From contig JAJYPP010000011.1 of NCBI GenBank assembly GCA_021795235.1, positions 1 through 64,000 of the forward strand: a DNA stretch of 64,000 nucleotides, in the 5' to 3' direction. The notes under the pieces were generated by a model. It saw only the letters and a program-made list of their open reading frames with translations. It did not search any database and had not been told where the DNA came from. Of this stretch, positions 28,072-37,904 are shown one piece after another. The first letter of the stretch is position 1. The number at the start of each line of letters is the position of its first letter. This DNA comes from a bacterium (lineage in GTDB: Bacteria > Chloroflexota > Dormibacteria > Aeolococcales > Bog-877). Both the position numbers and the translations under genes were made by a program.

Positions 28072-28775
28072 TCCCGCGCCAGCGCCTTGTCCGGATCCAG
28101 GGAACCGTCAAACAGCGCCCGGCCGACGATGGCGGCCTCGGCGCCAGCATCCTCAAGCGACGCCAGGTCCGCCAGCGAGCGGACCCCGCCCGCCGCCATC
28201 ACCGGAGCTCCCAACCCGACCAGACGCCGCACCCCCGAGTCGTCGGCCCCGGCCAGCATCCCGTCCCGCTCCGTGTCCGTGTAGACCAGCCGCCGGACCC
28301 CGCAGCCGAGCACCGCCCCGGCGGTCTGCAGCAGGTCCATGCCGGTGTCGGTGGTCCAGCCTCGGGACAGCAGTCGGCCGCGCCGGGAATCCAGCGATAC
28401 CACCAACCTGTCCTGGAATTCCGCAGCCAGCGCTGTCAGCAGGATTGGATCGGCCAGCGCCACCGTCGACACGATCACGCGCCGCACCCCCACCGCGAGC
28501 GCCGCCTCGATATCGGCCCGGTTGCGCGCTCCGCCCCCGGCCTGCACGGGCAGCCCCACCGCGCGGACAACTGCGGCGATCACACCGAGATTCTGCCACC
28601 GCCCCTCCCGGGCCCCATCCAGATCCACCATGTGCAGCCACGTCGCGCCCTGGGCCAGGTATCCCCGGGCCATTTCGACGGCACTGCAATCAGTCCTCAG
28701 GACATGCTCGTAGCGACCCTGGACCAGGCGTACGGGCTCACCCCCCAGCAGGTCGATGGCTGGGATCACAAGCAC
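28068..28775 (-). CDS. hisA: ProFAR isomerase HisA
   Basis: Isomerises the formimino-AICAR ribotide; TIM barrel of 235 residues from GTG 28775 (V-L-V-I-P-A-I-D-L-L-G-G). An in-frame ATG at 28826 would add 17 non-conserved residues and lies at the edge of the operator palindrome, so it is less likely. The two phosphate-binding half-barrel motifs are seen (Q-A-G-G-G-A-R-N and M-A-A-G-G-V-R-S) with catalytic Asp residues in A-I-D-L and V-Y-T-D-T-E-R-D-G. Whether it also does the TrpF reaction (PriA) cannot be judged. Divergent from the regulator and hisG. Confidence 0.93.
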   Translation of the reverse strand: MLVIPAIDLLGGEPVRLVQGRYEHVLRTDCSAVEMARGYLAQGATWLHMVDLDGAREGRWQNLGVIAAVVRAVGLPVQAGGGARNRADIEAALAVGVRRVIVSTVALADPILLTALAAEFQDRLVVSLDSRRGRLLSRGWTTDTGMDLLQTAGAVLGCGVRRLVYTDTERDGMLAGADDSGVRRLVGLGAPVMAAGGVRSLADLASLEDAGAEAAIVGRALFDGSLDPDKALARE

Positions 28776-28825
28776 GGCGCGGCCCTGCCCAGGGCAGTAA
28801 TCGGCCGGGTGGCGGCACCTCCGCA

Positions 28826-28851
28826 TATCATGCTACCATGCTAGCATGATA
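28826..28851. promoter_or_regulatory. Divergent his operator palindrome with embedded -10 boxes
   Basis: TATCATGCTA, six bases, then TAGCATGATA: a perfect 10 bp inverted repeat in the hisA/regulator gap. TATCAT at the left end can act as -10 for the plus strand, and the same hexamer on the other strand (28851-28846) for hisA. The right arm includes the start codon of the regulator gene. A TrpR-family regulator bound here would block both directions. Confidence 0.65.
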
Positions 28852-29169
28852 AAGCGGCCTCAGATCGTCTCCCCTCAGCCGGCACCTGGGGACGACCCGG
28901 CGGCGGACCTGTTCGCGGCCGTCGCGATGTTGACCTCCACCCAGGAGGCATCGGACTTCCTGCGGGACCTCTGCACGATCCAGGAGCTCCAGGCGCTCGC
29001 CACTCGCTGGCAGGTGGCTCGGCTGCTCCACCAAGGCATGCACTACCAGGAGGTCGCGGAGCGGACGGGGGCCAGCACCGCCACCATAAGCCGGGTCAGC
29101 AGCTGGCTGCGATTCGGGACGGGAGGCTACCGCACCATGCTCGAGCGCTGGCCGCAGACAAGCTCGTGA
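28846..29169 (+). CDS. TrpR/YerC-family regulator (probable HisR)
   Basis: A 107-residue TrpR-like DNA-binding protein. Helices at about residues 25-60 contain F-L-R-D-L-C-T-I-Q-E-L-Q-A-L-A-T-R-W-Q-V-A. The reading head is H-Y-Q-E-V-A-E-R-T-G-A-S-T-A-T-I-S-R-V, the family's helix-turn-helix. YerC-type proteins next to his genes have been proposed as histidine repressors (HisR) in Firmicutes. Here it is the first gene of the hisG operon and its own start codon lies in the palindrome, so autorepression is likely. GTGA overlap with hisG. Co-repressor identity (histidine?) is inferred. Confidence 0.85.
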   Translation: MIKRPQIVSPQPAPGDDPAADLFAAVAMLTSTQEASDFLRDLCTIQELQALATRWQVARLLHQGMHYQEVAERTGASTATISRVSSWLRFGTGGYRTMLERWPQTSS

Positions 29170-30044
29170 TCGACACCGGATCCCCCACTCAGCGACTGCG
29201 GCTGGCGCTGCCCAACAAGGGGCGCCTGTGTCAGCCGGCCCTGAACCTGCTCCGCGAGACCGGGCTGGTCTTCGAAGAGGACGATCGCCGTCTGTTCGCG
29301 CCCTGCCACAACTACCCCCTCGACCTGCTCTTTGTCCGCGCCGACGACATCGGCGAGTACACCCAGGACGGCGTGGTCGACCTGGGCATCACCGGGTCCA
29401 ACCTGTTGGAGGAGGCCGGCGCCGCCGTGGTCCACCGCCTGGAGCTCGGGTTCGGCCGCTGCCGCCTGCAGCTCGCCGCCCCGCATGCGGCCCAGATCAC
29501 CACCGCCGAGGACCTGGCCGGGCGCGTGGTCGCGACCTCGCACCCTCGGATCACGGCTGAGTTCTTTGCCGCGCGCCAGGTAAAGGTCCGCCTGATCGAG
29601 ATCAGCGGAGCGGTGGAGGTGGCGCCGCTCCTGGGAGTGGCCGACGCGATCGCGGACCTGGTGGCCAGTGGCAGCACCTTGGCCACCAACGGCCTCAAAC
29701 CGCTGGAGACGCTCCTGGAGTCGCAGGCGGAGCTGGTGGCCCACCAGAACCTGGCGCCGGACCGTCTCCGCCTTGTGGAGGAGCTGACTCTGATGATCGC
29801 CAGCGTCATCGCCGCCAGCCAGCGGAGGTATCTCATGCTCAACGCCCCGACCGACTCAGTCGAGCGGATTCGAAGCGTGATACCCGGGATGGGCGCTCCC
29901 TCGGTGATCCAGCTGGCTGCCCCCGGCATGGTGGCCATTCACGCCGTGGTCGATGCCGAGACGATCTGGCAACACCTCGGTCCACTCCGCGAGGCCGGAG
30001 CCTCGTCGATCCTGGTGCTGCCCATAGAGAAGTTGATCCCATGA
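29166..30044 (+). CDS. hisG: ATP phosphoribosyltransferase (long form)
   Basis: Joins ATP and PRPP, the first step of histidine synthesis. 292 residues is the long HisG, with a C-terminal ACT-like regulatory domain (about residues 215-292) that binds histidine; a HisZ partner is therefore not needed. The N-terminal L-A-L-P-N-K-G-R-L and D-L-G-I-T-G-S-N-L motifs and the PRPP region D-L-V-A-S-G-S-T-L are present. GTG start overlaps the regulator stop by four bases; the stop overlaps the hisD-hisC start. Confidence 0.94.
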   Translation: MIDTGSPTQRLRLALPNKGRLCQPALNLLRETGLVFEEDDRRLFAPCHNYPLDLLFVRADDIGEYTQDGVVDLGITGSNLLEEAGAAVVHRLELGFGRCRLQLAAPHAAQITTAEDLAGRVVATSHPRITAEFFAARQVKVRLIEISGAVEVAPLLGVADAIADLVASGSTLATNGLKPLETLLESQAELVAHQNLAPDRLRLVEELTLMIASVIAASQRRYLMLNAPTDSVERIRSVIPGMGAPSVIQLAAPGMVAIHAVVDAETIWQHLGPLREAGASSILVLPIEKLIP

Positions 30045-32335
30045 GTCAGGCACCGTCGCTCTCGAGGACCGCCTCATCCGACCGTCCCCACGCTGAAGGG
30101 GTGGACCGGGAAGCCCAGGCGATCCTGGACCAGGTCAGACGGGAGGGTGACCGCGCAGTCCGGTCTTTGACCATGCGATTCGACGGGGTCGCACCAGAGC
30201 AGACCAGAGTCGATCCCATGGAGCTCGCCAAGGCCCTGGACCAGGCGCCGGCTGCCCTGGTCGAGGCGCTCCGGGCCTCCGCCGCCAACCTCACTCGAGT
30301 CGGCCTGGCTCAGCGATTCTCGGAGGAGGTGGTCGACGTGCGACCGGGCGTCAAGGTGTGGAGGATCTGGCGCCCGCTGCATCGCGTCGGCGTCTACGTC
30401 CCGGGCGGACGTGCACCCTATCCGTCGTCGGTGCTGATGCTCTGCGTACCCGCGCGGCTGGCCGGCTGCGCGGAGGTCGTCATCTGCTCTCCTCCCGGCA
30501 AGGATGGGCTGCCAGCCCAGAACATCCTGGTCGCGGCCGCCGTCGCCGGGGTCACCGAGGTACACGCCATCGGAGGTGCTCAGGCAGTGGCGGCCATGGC
30601 GTATGGCACCGAGACCATGGCCAGGGTCGACAAGGTCTTCGGGCCTGGCAACGCCCATGTGACCGCCGCCAAGCGGCTGGTCTCCGGAGACGTGGCGGTC
30701 GACATGCCCGCCGGTCCCTCGGAGGTCATCGTGGTGAGTGATGGCTCCGTCCCCTCGAGCTGGATCGCGGCGGATCTGGAGGCCCAGGCGGAGCACGCTC
30801 CCGATGCTCTGGGGATCCTGGTCTCGACCAACCCGGTGCAGGCGGAGGAGGTCGCGCGGCTGGCGGATCCAAAGTACGCGGCGCAGATCCGGGTCCGCAC
30901 CGTCGCCAGCATGGAGGCCGCTCTGGAGGTCGCCAACGGCTTCGGCCCGGAGCACCTCATCCTGGCCTGCCGGGATGCGGAGTCCTGGCTCGGGTCGGTG
31001 ACCCACGCGGGCTCGGTCTTCCTGGGATCGCACTCCCCCGCGGCCGCCGGAGATTATGCGACCGGCGCCAACCACGTGATCCCGACCGGGGGCGCGGTGC
31101 GAGCCTACAGCCCGCTTGGTCTGGAAGCCTTCGGCCGCACCCTGCAGGTCCAGGCCATCTCGCCCCAGGGGCTAGCCCGGTTGGGGCCGGTGGTCGAGCC
31201 CCTGGCGCGCGCGGAGGGCTTTCTGGCACACCTGCGCTCGGTGCAGACCCGCCTGGACGCCCCGGCCGCGGCGGAGCGCAACGTTCCCCGGCCCCGTCGG
31301 GACGTGGCCGCCATGCACCCCTACCGCTGGGAGGCGTCGAACGCCGAGATCGCCGTCCGGGCGGGGATCAGCGAGCGGGAAGTGCTTCGTTTCGACACCA
31401 ACACCTGCCCTTGGGTGGGCGCGACACTGACCGGCCTGGACCACCTAGAACTCAACGAGTACCCGGATTCCGACTACCCCGGGCTGGTGTCCGCGGTCGC
31501 GGATTACGCCTCCTGCCCCAAGGAGACGATCACGGTCGGCGCTGGTGCCGACGAGTTGCTGCAGCTGCTCGCCCTGGCCTTCATCGGGCCCGGTGATCCA
31601 GCGGTGATCCCCGATCCCAGCTACGCCATGTACCGGACTCTCACCGAAGCCGCTGGAGGCCGACCCGTGATGGCACCGGTCAGCGACCCAGACCAGCTCA
31701 TGCGTTCCGCGCTCCAGGCCCGCCTCACCTGGCTCTGCAACCCCAACAACCCCACGGCGGAGCCGCTGCCGCCGGGGTTCGTCGAGGAGCTGGCCCGCCA
31801 GAGCTCTGGCCTGGTCGTGGTGGACGAGGCCTACTTCGAATTCTCCCAGACCACCTGCGCCCCGCTGGTTCGAGAGCTCGGCAACCTGGTCGTGGTGCGA
31901 ACCCTCAGCAAGGCCTTCGGCCTGGCCGGCGCCAGGGTCGGCTACGCGCTCTCGGGGCCGGAGGTTGCGGCCACGCTGGCCAGAGTCCGCCCCCCGGCCA
32001 GCCTCAGCACGATCTCCGCCGCTCTTGGTACTCGCGCCCTCAAAGAGGCGGCGACGATGCGAGCCAGAGTGCAGGCGCTGCTGCTAGAACGGCAGACCCT
32101 GGCGAATGCGATCGCGGCGATGGGCTTCACGGTCCCCCAGTCCTCGACCAACTTCCTGCTGGTCAGCTGTCCTTCCGGGCTGGCCGACTTCCTGGAGGCC
32201 AAGGGTCTCGTGGTGCGGCGGTTCCCGCAGGACCACGCCCTCAACGGATGGATGCGTGTCACCGTGCGGTCGGCTCAAGAGAACGCCCAGCTGCTCGACC
32301 GGTTGGCGACCTGGGATGGTCCCCGTGCCAGCTGA
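30041..32335 (+). CDS. hisDC: HisD-HisC fusion: histidinol dehydrogenase + histidinol-phosphate aminotransferase
   Basis: A single 764-residue frame carries two complete enzymes. Residues 1-~410 are HisD: G-V-Y-V-P-G-G-R-A-P-Y-P-S-S, M-P-A-G-P-S-E-V, Q-A-E-H-A-P-D-A (zinc ligands), G-P-E-H-L, G-D-Y-A-T-G-A-N-H and the C-terminal His of E-G-F-L-A-H. After a linker rich in Pro/Ala/Arg (about 405-424) residues 425-764 are HisC, a fold-type I PLP enzyme with C-N-P-N-N-P-T, V-V-D-E-A-Y and the Schiff-base Lys in R-T-L-S-K-A-F-G. The two catalyse non-adjacent steps (HisC, then phosphatase, then HisD). An in-frame ATG at 31313 opens the HisC part and could give a separate product. No frame interruption is seen at the joint. 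Confidence 0.9.
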   Translation: MSQAPSLSRTASSDRPHAEGVDREAQAILDQVRREGDRAVRSLTMRFDGVAPEQTRVDPMELAKALDQAPAALVEALRASAANLTRVGLAQRFSEEVVDVRPGVKVWRIWRPLHRVGVYVPGGRAPYPSSVLMLCVPARLAGCAEVVICSPPGKDGLPAQNILVAAAVAGVTEVHAIGGAQAVAAMAYGTETMARVDKVFGPGNAHVTAAKRLVSGDVAVDMPAGPSEVIVVSDGSVPSSWIAADLEAQAEHAPDALGILVSTNPVQAEEVARLADPKYAAQIRVRTVASMEAALEVANGFGPEHLILACRDAESWLGSVTHAGSVFLGSHSPAAAGDYATGANHVIPTGGAVRAYSPLGLEAFGRTLQVQAISPQGLARLGPVVEPLARAEGFLAHLRSVQTRLDAPAAAERNVPRPRRDVAAMHPYRWEASNAEIAVRAGISEREVLRFDTNTCPWVGATLTGLDHLELNEYPDSDYPGLVSAVADYASCPKETITVGAGADELLQLLALAFIGPGDPAVIPDPSYAMYRTLTEAAGGRPVMAPVSDPDQLMRSALQARLTWLCNPNNPTAEPLPPGFVEELARQSSGLVVVDEAYFEFSQTTCAPLVRELGNLVVVRTLSKAFGLAGARVGYALSGPEVAATLARVRPPASLSTISAALGTRALKEAATMRARVQALLLERQTLANAIAAMGFTVPQSSTNFLLVSCPSGLADFLEAKGLVVRRFPQDHALNGWMRVTVRSAQENAQLLDRLATWDGPRAS

Positions 32336-32918
32336 ACGCCGCGCCCAGCTGCACCGTGTCACCCGCGAGACCGAGGTGTCGGTGAGCCTGTCGCTGGATG
32401 GCACCGGCAGGGCCGATGCCTCCACCGGAGTCGGGTTCCTCGACCACATGCTCGAGAGCCTGGGCACCCATGCCCGCTTCGACCTGGAGGTGCGCGCCAC
32501 CGGCGATCTCCACGTCGACAGCCATCACACCGTGGAGGATGTGGCCGCGCTGCTGGGCGCGGCCCTGGACGAGGCGCTGGGCGATCGCAGCGGCATCGAA
32601 CGCTTCGGGCATGCGCTGGTGCCCATGGACGAGAGCCTGGCGTCGTGCGCGCTCGACTGCTCCGGGCGCGGAAACTCGGTGCTGCTGATGGGCTTTCCGA
32701 GCCCCACCGTGGGCGGGGTGCCCACCTCCTCAATCATCCATTTCTTCGAGGTTTTCGCACGCGCCTCGCAGGTCACCCTGCACCTGACCGCCACCGGCCG
32801 CGACGACCACCACATGGCCGAGGCGGCCTTCAAGGCCACCGCCCGGGCGCTGCGCGCGGCCGTCCGCAGCGATCCCAGCGGCCTCGGCCGCGCGCCCAGC
32901 ACCAAGGGCTCGCTGTGA
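32316..32918 (+). CDS. hisB: Imidazoleglycerol-phosphate dehydratase
   Basis: Monofunctional HisB of 200 residues. Two metal-binding halves are visible: G-V-G-F-L-D-H-M-L and D-S-H-H-T-V-E-D in the first, I-I-H-F-F-E-V and D-D-H-H-M-A-E-A-A-F-K in the second. ATG 32316 overlaps the preceding stop by 20 bases; GTG 32325 (11-base overlap) is an alternative, neither having a strong ribosome site. Lacks the N-terminal phosphatase of enteric HisB, in line with the PHP enzyme elsewhere in the cluster. Confidence 0.94.
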   Translation: MVPVPAERRAQLHRVTRETEVSVSLSLDGTGRADASTGVGFLDHMLESLGTHARFDLEVRATGDLHVDSHHTVEDVAALLGAALDEALGDRSGIERFGHALVPMDESLASCALDCSGRGNSVLLMGFPSPTVGGVPTSSIIHFFEVFARASQVTLHLTATGRDDHHMAEAAFKATARALRAAVRSDPSGLGRAPSTKGSL

Positions 32919-33535
32919 TCGGGGTCATCGACTACGGAGGCGGAAACCTGGCCAGCGTCGGCTACGCCCTCGACCGGCTCGGCGTCGAGTGGGCACTGGT
33001 GCGCCGGGCAAGGGAGCTCGATCGAGCCCAGTCGGTTGTCTTTCCCGGCGTGGGCTCAGCCGGCGCGGCCATGACCCGGCTCCGGGCTGCCGGTCTGGAT
33101 GTGGCCCTGGCCAACTACCTCGGATCGGGCAGGCCCTACTTGGGGATATGCCTCGGGCTGCAGCTGCTGTTCGAGGACAGCGCCGAGGACGGCGGCGCCT
33201 GCCTGGGGGCGTTGGCCGGGCGGGTGGTGCGGTTGGCGACTGCGGAGAAGTTGCCCCATGTGGGGTGGAACACGATCGAGCTCAACGGGCCCGGCGGTGC
33301 CCTGGAGGGGTTGGCGGGAGAGGCTTTCTACTTCACCCACTCGTACGTGGTACAGCCCGTCTCGCCCACCGTGGTGGCGGCGCGGACCACCCACGGCGTC
33401 CCGTTCGTCAGCGCCGTCGCGGCCGGCCCTGTCTTGGGAGTCCAGTTTCATCCCGAACGCAGTGGAAGAGCGGGCCTGCGGCTGCTGGCGAACTTCGCGG
33501 CCACCACCCAGCGAGCTCTGGCGGATGCTGGCTAA
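32915..33535 (+). CDS. hisH: Imidazole glycerol phosphate synthase, glutaminase subunit
   Basis: Class I glutamine amidotransferase (206 residues) that channels ammonia to HisF. Oxyanion and nucleophile region [11 protein letters not shown] holds the catalytic Cys (about residue 76). The His-Glu pair is in [14 protein letters not shown] is the HisH-specific block. GTG start overlaps the hisB stop (GTGA). Confidence 0.94.
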   Translation: MIGVIDYGGGNLASVGYALDRLGVEWALVRRARELDRAQSVVFPGVGSAGAAMTRLRAAGLDVALANYLGSGRPYLGICLGLQLLFEDSAEDGGACLGALAGRVVRLATAEKLPHVGWNTIELNGPGGALEGLAGEAFYFTHSYVVQPVSPTVVAARTTHGVPFVSAVAAGPVLGVQFHPERSGRAGLRLLANFAATTQRALADAG

Positions 33536-34280
33536 GCGCATCTGTCCGTGCCTGGATGTGGCCGCCGGCCGGGTGGTCAAGGGTCGCCGGTTCCAGTCCC
33601 TCAGGGACCAGGGCGACCCGGTGCTGCTGGCACGACGCTACGCCGATGAGGGAGCCGATGAGCTGGTCTTCCTGGACATCGAAGCCAGCCTGCAAGGTCG
33701 CGGGACCATGGTCGATCTGGTCAGCCGGGTGGCCCGCGAACTCTTCATCCCCCTCACGGTTGGAGGCGGGATCAGGTCGGAGAGTGACATCCGCCACCTG
33801 CTCCGCGCCGGTGCCGACAAGGTGGCGATCCAATCCGCAGCCGTCGGCGATCCCGAGCTGGTGGAGCTGGCGGCGACCAGCTTCGGCTCTCAGTGCGTGG
33901 TGGTGGCGATTGACGCTCGGCGGCACCAGCAGGGATGGGAGGTGTTCACCCATGGGGCGCGTCACCCCACCGGTCTCGAGGCCGTGAGCTGGGCGCTTGA
34001 CGTCGAGCGTCGCGGGGCCGGGGAACTGCTGGTCACCAGCATCGACCAGGACGGGGTCCGCCGCGGCTATGACCTCGAGCTCACCCGGGTGATCGCCGAC
34101 AGTGTCCACATACCCGTGATCGCATCCGGGGGAGCGGGAACGCCCGACGACCTGCTGGAGGTGCTGACCACCGGCCACGCCGACGCGGCCCTGGCCGCCT
34201 CCATCTTCCACAGCGGCGAATGGACCGTCGCCGCGGTCAAGGACAGGCTGCACGCGCAAGGGGTGGTGGTGCGGCGATGA
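33525..34280 (+). CDS. hisF: Imidazole glycerol phosphate synthase, cyclase subunit
   Basis: TIM-barrel cyclase (251 residues) that produces IGP and AICAR. Opening [17 protein letters not shown] contains the first catalytic Asp; V-V-V-A-I-D-A-R contains the second. Phosphate sites are T-V-G-G-G-I-R and I-A-S-G-G-A-G. ATG 33525 overlaps hisH by 11 bases. Confidence 0.95.
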   Translation: MLAKRICPCLDVAAGRVVKGRRFQSLRDQGDPVLLARRYADEGADELVFLDIEASLQGRGTMVDLVSRVARELFIPLTVGGGIRSESDIRHLLRAGADKVAIQSAAVGDPELVELAATSFGSQCVVVAIDARRHQQGWEVFTHGARHPTGLEAVSWALDVERRGAGELLVTSIDQDGVRRGYDLELTRVIADSVHIPVIASGGAGTPDDLLEVLTTGHADAALAASIFHSGEWTVAAVKDRLHAQGVVVRR

Positions 34281-34876
34281 AGCTCGAGGGACCGGCGGAT
34301 GTCAAGTTCGACGACCGCGGCCTGGTGACCGCCGTGGTCCAGGACTCCCTGACCGGAACCGTGCTGATGGTGGCCTACATGGACCGGGAGGCGCTCGGAC
34401 TGACGCTGGCAACCGGCCAGGCTCACTTTTGGAGCCGCAGCCGCCAGCGCCTGTGGCGCAAGGGGGAAACCTCCGGAGCCACCCTGGAGGTGGAGCTAGT
34501 GCAGGCCGACTGCGACGGCGACTGCCTCCTGGTGACTGCCCGGCCGACGGGCCCGACCTGCCACCTGGGGCGCCGCTCCTGCTTCGGTGAGCCTGCGATC
34601 TTGCTGGATCAGCTGCAGCAGACCCTGGAGTCGCGCCGGCAGTCGGCGCCACCCGGCTCGTACACCGGGGAACTGTTCGCCGCCGGCGAGCCGGGCATCT
34701 CGCGCAAGATCGGCGAGGAGGCGGTCGAGGTGATCTTGGCGGCTCACCAAGAGGACCAGGGCCAGCTGGTTGCCGAGGTGGCCGATCTGTGGTTTCACGC
34801 CATGGTGCTGCTGACGGCCCGCGGTCTCTCGCCGGCGGATGTCTTCGCCGAGCTGCGGCGTCGCCAATCCGGCTGA
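34277..34876 (+). CDS. hisIE: Bifunctional PR-AMP cyclohydrolase / PR-ATP pyrophosphatase
   Basis: A 199-residue two-domain enzyme for steps 2 and 3. HisI domain (about 1-105): [18 protein letters not shown] and metal site D-C-D-G-D-C, plus a Cys in G-R-R-S-C-F. HisE domain (about 110-199): [15 protein letters not shown] with [11 protein letters not shown] 34277 overlaps the hisF stop (ATGA); the preceding 19 codons in frame are hisF shadow. Confidence 0.94.
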   Translation: MKLEGPADVKFDDRGLVTAVVQDSLTGTVLMVAYMDREALGLTLATGQAHFWSRSRQRLWRKGETSGATLEVELVQADCDGDCLLVTARPTGPTCHLGRRSCFGEPAILLDQLQQTLESRRQSAPPGSYTGELFAAGEPGISRKIGEEAVEVILAAHQEDQGQLVAEVADLWFHAMVLLTARGLSPADVFAELRRRQSG

Positions 34877-35016
34877 TCGGCGGTCGCGCCATCGACCGGG
34901 GCCGCCAAGGCCGACGGATATGCCGTCTGCATGTGATGGTCCTGGCCGGGATGGGAAAGGGGCTGACCCGGTGGCCGCCGCCGACTCCGCCCGGTCCGAG
35001 AGACGACAATGACCCG

Positions 35017-35829
35017 ATGCCGGAGCGGATCGGTTACCAGGGCGAATCCGGAGCGTACTCCGATGAGGCGTGTCGCTCCCTGTTTCCGGGGAGGGACGCG
35101 GTCGGGCACCCGACCTTCGCCGGCGCGTTCGGCGCTGTCTTGGCGGGTCAGGTCCAGGCTGCGGTGCTCCCGGTCGAGAACAGTCGCGCGGGAGTCGTCC
35201 AGGAGGTGAGCGACCTCCTCTGGCAGCATTCCGGGTTGGGAGTGGTGGCCGAGCACGTGATGGCGATCCGGCACCAGCTGCTCTCTCGCGGGGGGGCCCC
35301 GGTTACCCGCGCCTGGTCGCACCCCCAGGCTCTGGCTCAGTGCGCAGACTGGCTGAATGCCCACGGGATCGTTCCGGTCCCCTTTCCCGACACCGCGGGC
35401 GCGGCTCGCCACGTGGCCACGTCCGGTGTCGCTGGCGACGGTGCCATCGCGTCGGCCCGAGCGGCGGAGCTCTACGGCCTTGTGGTCGTGGCCCAGAACG
35501 TGGCCGACGAGCCGTCGAACCAGACCCGCTTTGTGGTGGTGACCAGGACCAAGGGGGTGGCCACCGTACCCAGCGGGCCCGCCAAGGTGACGATGGGGTT
35601 CGTTGTCAAACATCGGCCCGGGGGCCTGGTGAGCGTGCTCCAGCTCTTCTCGACTCTGGGGCTGAACCTGAGCCGGCTGGACTCCAGGCCGATACCGGAT
35701 CAGCCGTTCCGGTACCGCTTCTACGCCGACGTCGAGCTGGAGGACGGAGCCCAGGCACCGGACCTGCTGCGGCAGTTGAAGGAGGTCAGCGAGGAGCTGC
35801 GCCCGTTCGGGGTCTACCCGCGCGCTTGA
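35017..35829 (+). CDS. pheA: Prephenate dehydratase
   Basis: Converts prephenate to phenylpyruvate for phenylalanine synthesis. 270 residues from ATG 35017, giving the family opening with [11 protein letters not shown]. The catalytic T-R-F motif is in [10 protein letters not shown]-terminal ACT domain (about 190-270: [10 protein letters not shown], then N-L-S-R-L-D-S-R-P) is the phenylalanine feedback site. It sits 140 bp after hisIE, probably on the same transcript. Its end overlaps the convergent ilvD by 16 bp. An upstream in-frame ATG (34936) would add non-conserved residues. Confidence 0.92.
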   Translation: MPERIGYQGESGAYSDEACRSLFPGRDAVGHPTFAGAFGAVLAGQVQAAVLPVENSRAGVVQEVSDLLWQHSGLGVVAEHVMAIRHQLLSRGGAPVTRAWSHPQALAQCADWLNAHGIVPVPFPDTAGAARHVATSGVAGDGAIASARAAELYGLVVVAQNVADEPSNQTRFVVVTRTKGVATVPSGPAKVTMGFVVKHRPGGLVSVLQLFSTLGLNLSRLDSRPIPDQPFRYRFYADVELEDGAQAPDLLRQLKEVSEELRPFGVYPRA

Positions 35830-37550
35830 GCAGCCGGCGGTCCATCTCCAGCGCCTGGAACTGAGAGCACCGCTCCCTGGGCCGAACTGCCCACCAGGTG
35901 GGCGTACCTTGAGAAGACACCGCGCTCCACCGCCGGCGGCGGGGTCCAGGCACGACGGCGGTCCGCCCACTCCTGGTCGGAGAGGTCGACCGACATCGAG
36001 CGACCTTCGACGTCGATGGTGACCTGGTCTCCATCCCGGAGCAGGGCTATGGGGCCCCCGACCGCCGCCTCGGGTGCCGTGTGGCCGACCATGAGCCCAT
36101 GGGTGGCGCCCGAGAATCGCCCGTCGGTGAGCAGCGCCACACTGTCGCCCAGCCCCTGTCCGACCAGGGCTCCAGTCACCCCCAGCATCTCCCGCATCCC
36201 CGGCCCCCCACGAGGCCCCTCGTAGCGGATGACCACCACGTCCCCGGGCGTGATCCGGCGCGCCGACACCGCCGCCATCGCGTCCTCTTCGCAGTCGAAC
36301 ACCCGGGCGGGCCCGGTGTGCAACCTCCACTCGTGACCGGCAACCTTCACCACCGCCCCCTCAGGGGCGAGGGATCCGTGGAGAATGACCGTCCCCCCGG
36401 TCGGGCTCAGGGGCTCTCCCACGCTCCGCACCACGTCCTGACCATCCCGCTCCGGCGAGGCGGCGGCAGCCTGCGCCGCCGCGTCCCCCAGCGTCTGCCC
36501 GGTGCAGGTGAGCGCCTGGCCGACGAGCAGGTCGGCTTCCAGAAGTTTGCGCGCCAGCAGCGCCACCCCGCCCGCCCTTGTCAGGTCAACGGCGTTGTAG
36601 CGGCCCCCCGGGCGAAGGTCGGCAAGCCACGGCGTGCGCCGGCTGATCCGGTCGAAGTCGTCGATCTGCAGCGGGATCTGCGCCTCGTTGGCGATCGCCA
36701 GCAGGTGCAGCACCGCATTGGTCGAACCTCCGCTGGCCATCACCCCGGCGATGGCATTGGCGAAGGACTCCGGGCCGAGATAGGTGCTGGGCCGGCGGCC
36801 CGCCAGAACCATGTCGACGGCGCGCCGGCCCACCTCGGCGGCGACCCCCGGTTTGGCTGGATCGGTGGCGGCCACGCCCCCGGACTGCAGCGGGGCGATG
36901 CCGAGCAGCTCGATGGCCATGGCCATGGTGTTGGCCGTGAACTGGCCCCCGCAGGCTCCCGCCCCGGGGCAGGCGACGTCCTCCAGAGCCCGCAGGTCAT
37001 CGTCCGTGATCCTCCCGGCCTCGGCGGCGCCGATGGCCTCGAAGACGTCGATCACGGTGACGTCCCGGCCCCGAAACCGGCCCGGCTGGATGGATCCACC
37101 GTACAGGAGACATCCCGGGAGGTCCAGACGACAGAGCGCCATGGCCGCCCCCGGGATGGTCTTGTCACATCCCACCAGCGCCACCACCCCGTCCAGGAGA
37201 TGGCCACGGCACACCAGCTCGATCGAGTCGGCGATGACCTCGCGACTCACCAGCGAGGCCTTCATACCCTGGGTTCCCATGGCCACCCCGTCGCTGATGG
37301 CGATCGTGTTGAACTCCATCGGGGTCCCGCCCGCCTCGCGGATTCCCCTCTTCACGTCCTCCGCCAGCGAGCGCAGGCCCAGATTGCAGGGCATGGTCTC
37401 GATCCAGGTGTTGGCGATTCCGATCAGCGGGCGACCGAGGTCCTCATCGGAGTACCCAGCCCCCTTCAGCATGGCTCTGGCGGCGGCCCGCTCCCGACCG
37501 ACCACCAACCCCCGGCTCGGCAAGTCTGCAGATCTGGTCCCGCTGGTCAT
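35814..37550 (-). CDS. ilvD: Dihydroxy-acid dehydratase
   Basis: Iron-sulfur dehydratase forming 2-oxoisovalerate and 2-oxo-3-methylvalerate. 578 residues. Cluster cysteines are seen in [12 protein letters not shown] and [16 protein letters not shown], all conserved. The C-terminal segment G-R-F-S-G-A-T-H-G is the substrate loop with the catalytic Ser. It is transcribed away from the ilv operon leader and converges on pheA; the ~320 bp between its start and the ilv promoter holds short GGCCACCC and TGGTCC repeats but no gene. Confidence 0.95.
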   Translation of the reverse strand: MTSGTRSADLPSRGLVVGRERAAARAMLKGAGYSDEDLGRPLIGIANTWIETMPCNLGLRSLAEDVKRGIREAGGTPMEFNTIAISDGVAMGTQGMKASLVSREVIADSIELVCRGHLLDGVVALVGCDKTIPGAAMALCRLDLPGCLLYGGSIQPGRFRGRDVTVIDVFEAIGAAEAGRITDDDLRALEDVACPGAGACGGQFTANTMAMAIELLGIAPLQSGGVAATDPAKPGVAAEVGRRAVDMVLAGRRPSTYLGPESFANAIAGVMASGGSTNAVLHLLAIANEAQIPLQIDDFDRISRRTPWLADLRPGGRYNAVDLTRAGGVALLARKLLEADLLVGQALTCTGQTLGDAAAQAAAASPERDGQDVVRSVGEPLSPTGGTVILHGSLAPEGAVVKVAGHEWRLHTGPARVFDCEEDAMAAVSARRITPGDVVVIRYEGPRGGPGMREMLGVTGALVGQGLGDSVALLTDGRFSGATHGLMVGHTAPEAAVGGPIALLRDGDQVTIDVEGRSMSVDLSDQEWADRRRAWTPPPAVERGVFSRYAHLVGSSAQGAVLSVPGAGDGPPAAQARG

Positions 37551-37871
37551 CTAGGTGTCTCCCGGCTGAACTCGGCCACCTCGGTCGCGGCCACTCCGAC
37601 GGAGTCAAACCTTAGCAACCATGGGTGGCCGGGGGTGGCCGGGACACGGACCACGGGAATAGTGGACCACAGCTTGGGCCGGCCCGCGCCCGGCGTCGCC
37701 TGGTCTGGTGCGGGGATGAGCGACGACTCCGGGCGGCAGGGCGTCGGCTCCAGCCTCCACCCTCCAGCTGGTTCAGCACGAGTACTCGCCGCTGGTCATC
37801 TGAGTTCAAGGTGATCTTGTCCTTCATGACTGGACGGAGTCGCGCAACCACACCCAATCCCGGTCCCGGCC

Positions 37872-37900
37872 TTGACACCGGCGCCCGACGCTGGTATACC
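37872..37900 (+). promoter_or_regulatory. ilv operon promoter
   Basis: Consensus TTGACA (37872-37877), 17 bp spacer, TATACC (37895-37900). Transcription would begin near 37907, within GGCAAG, the same geometry as at gltB. Confidence 0.75.
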
Positions 37901-37904
37901 TATC

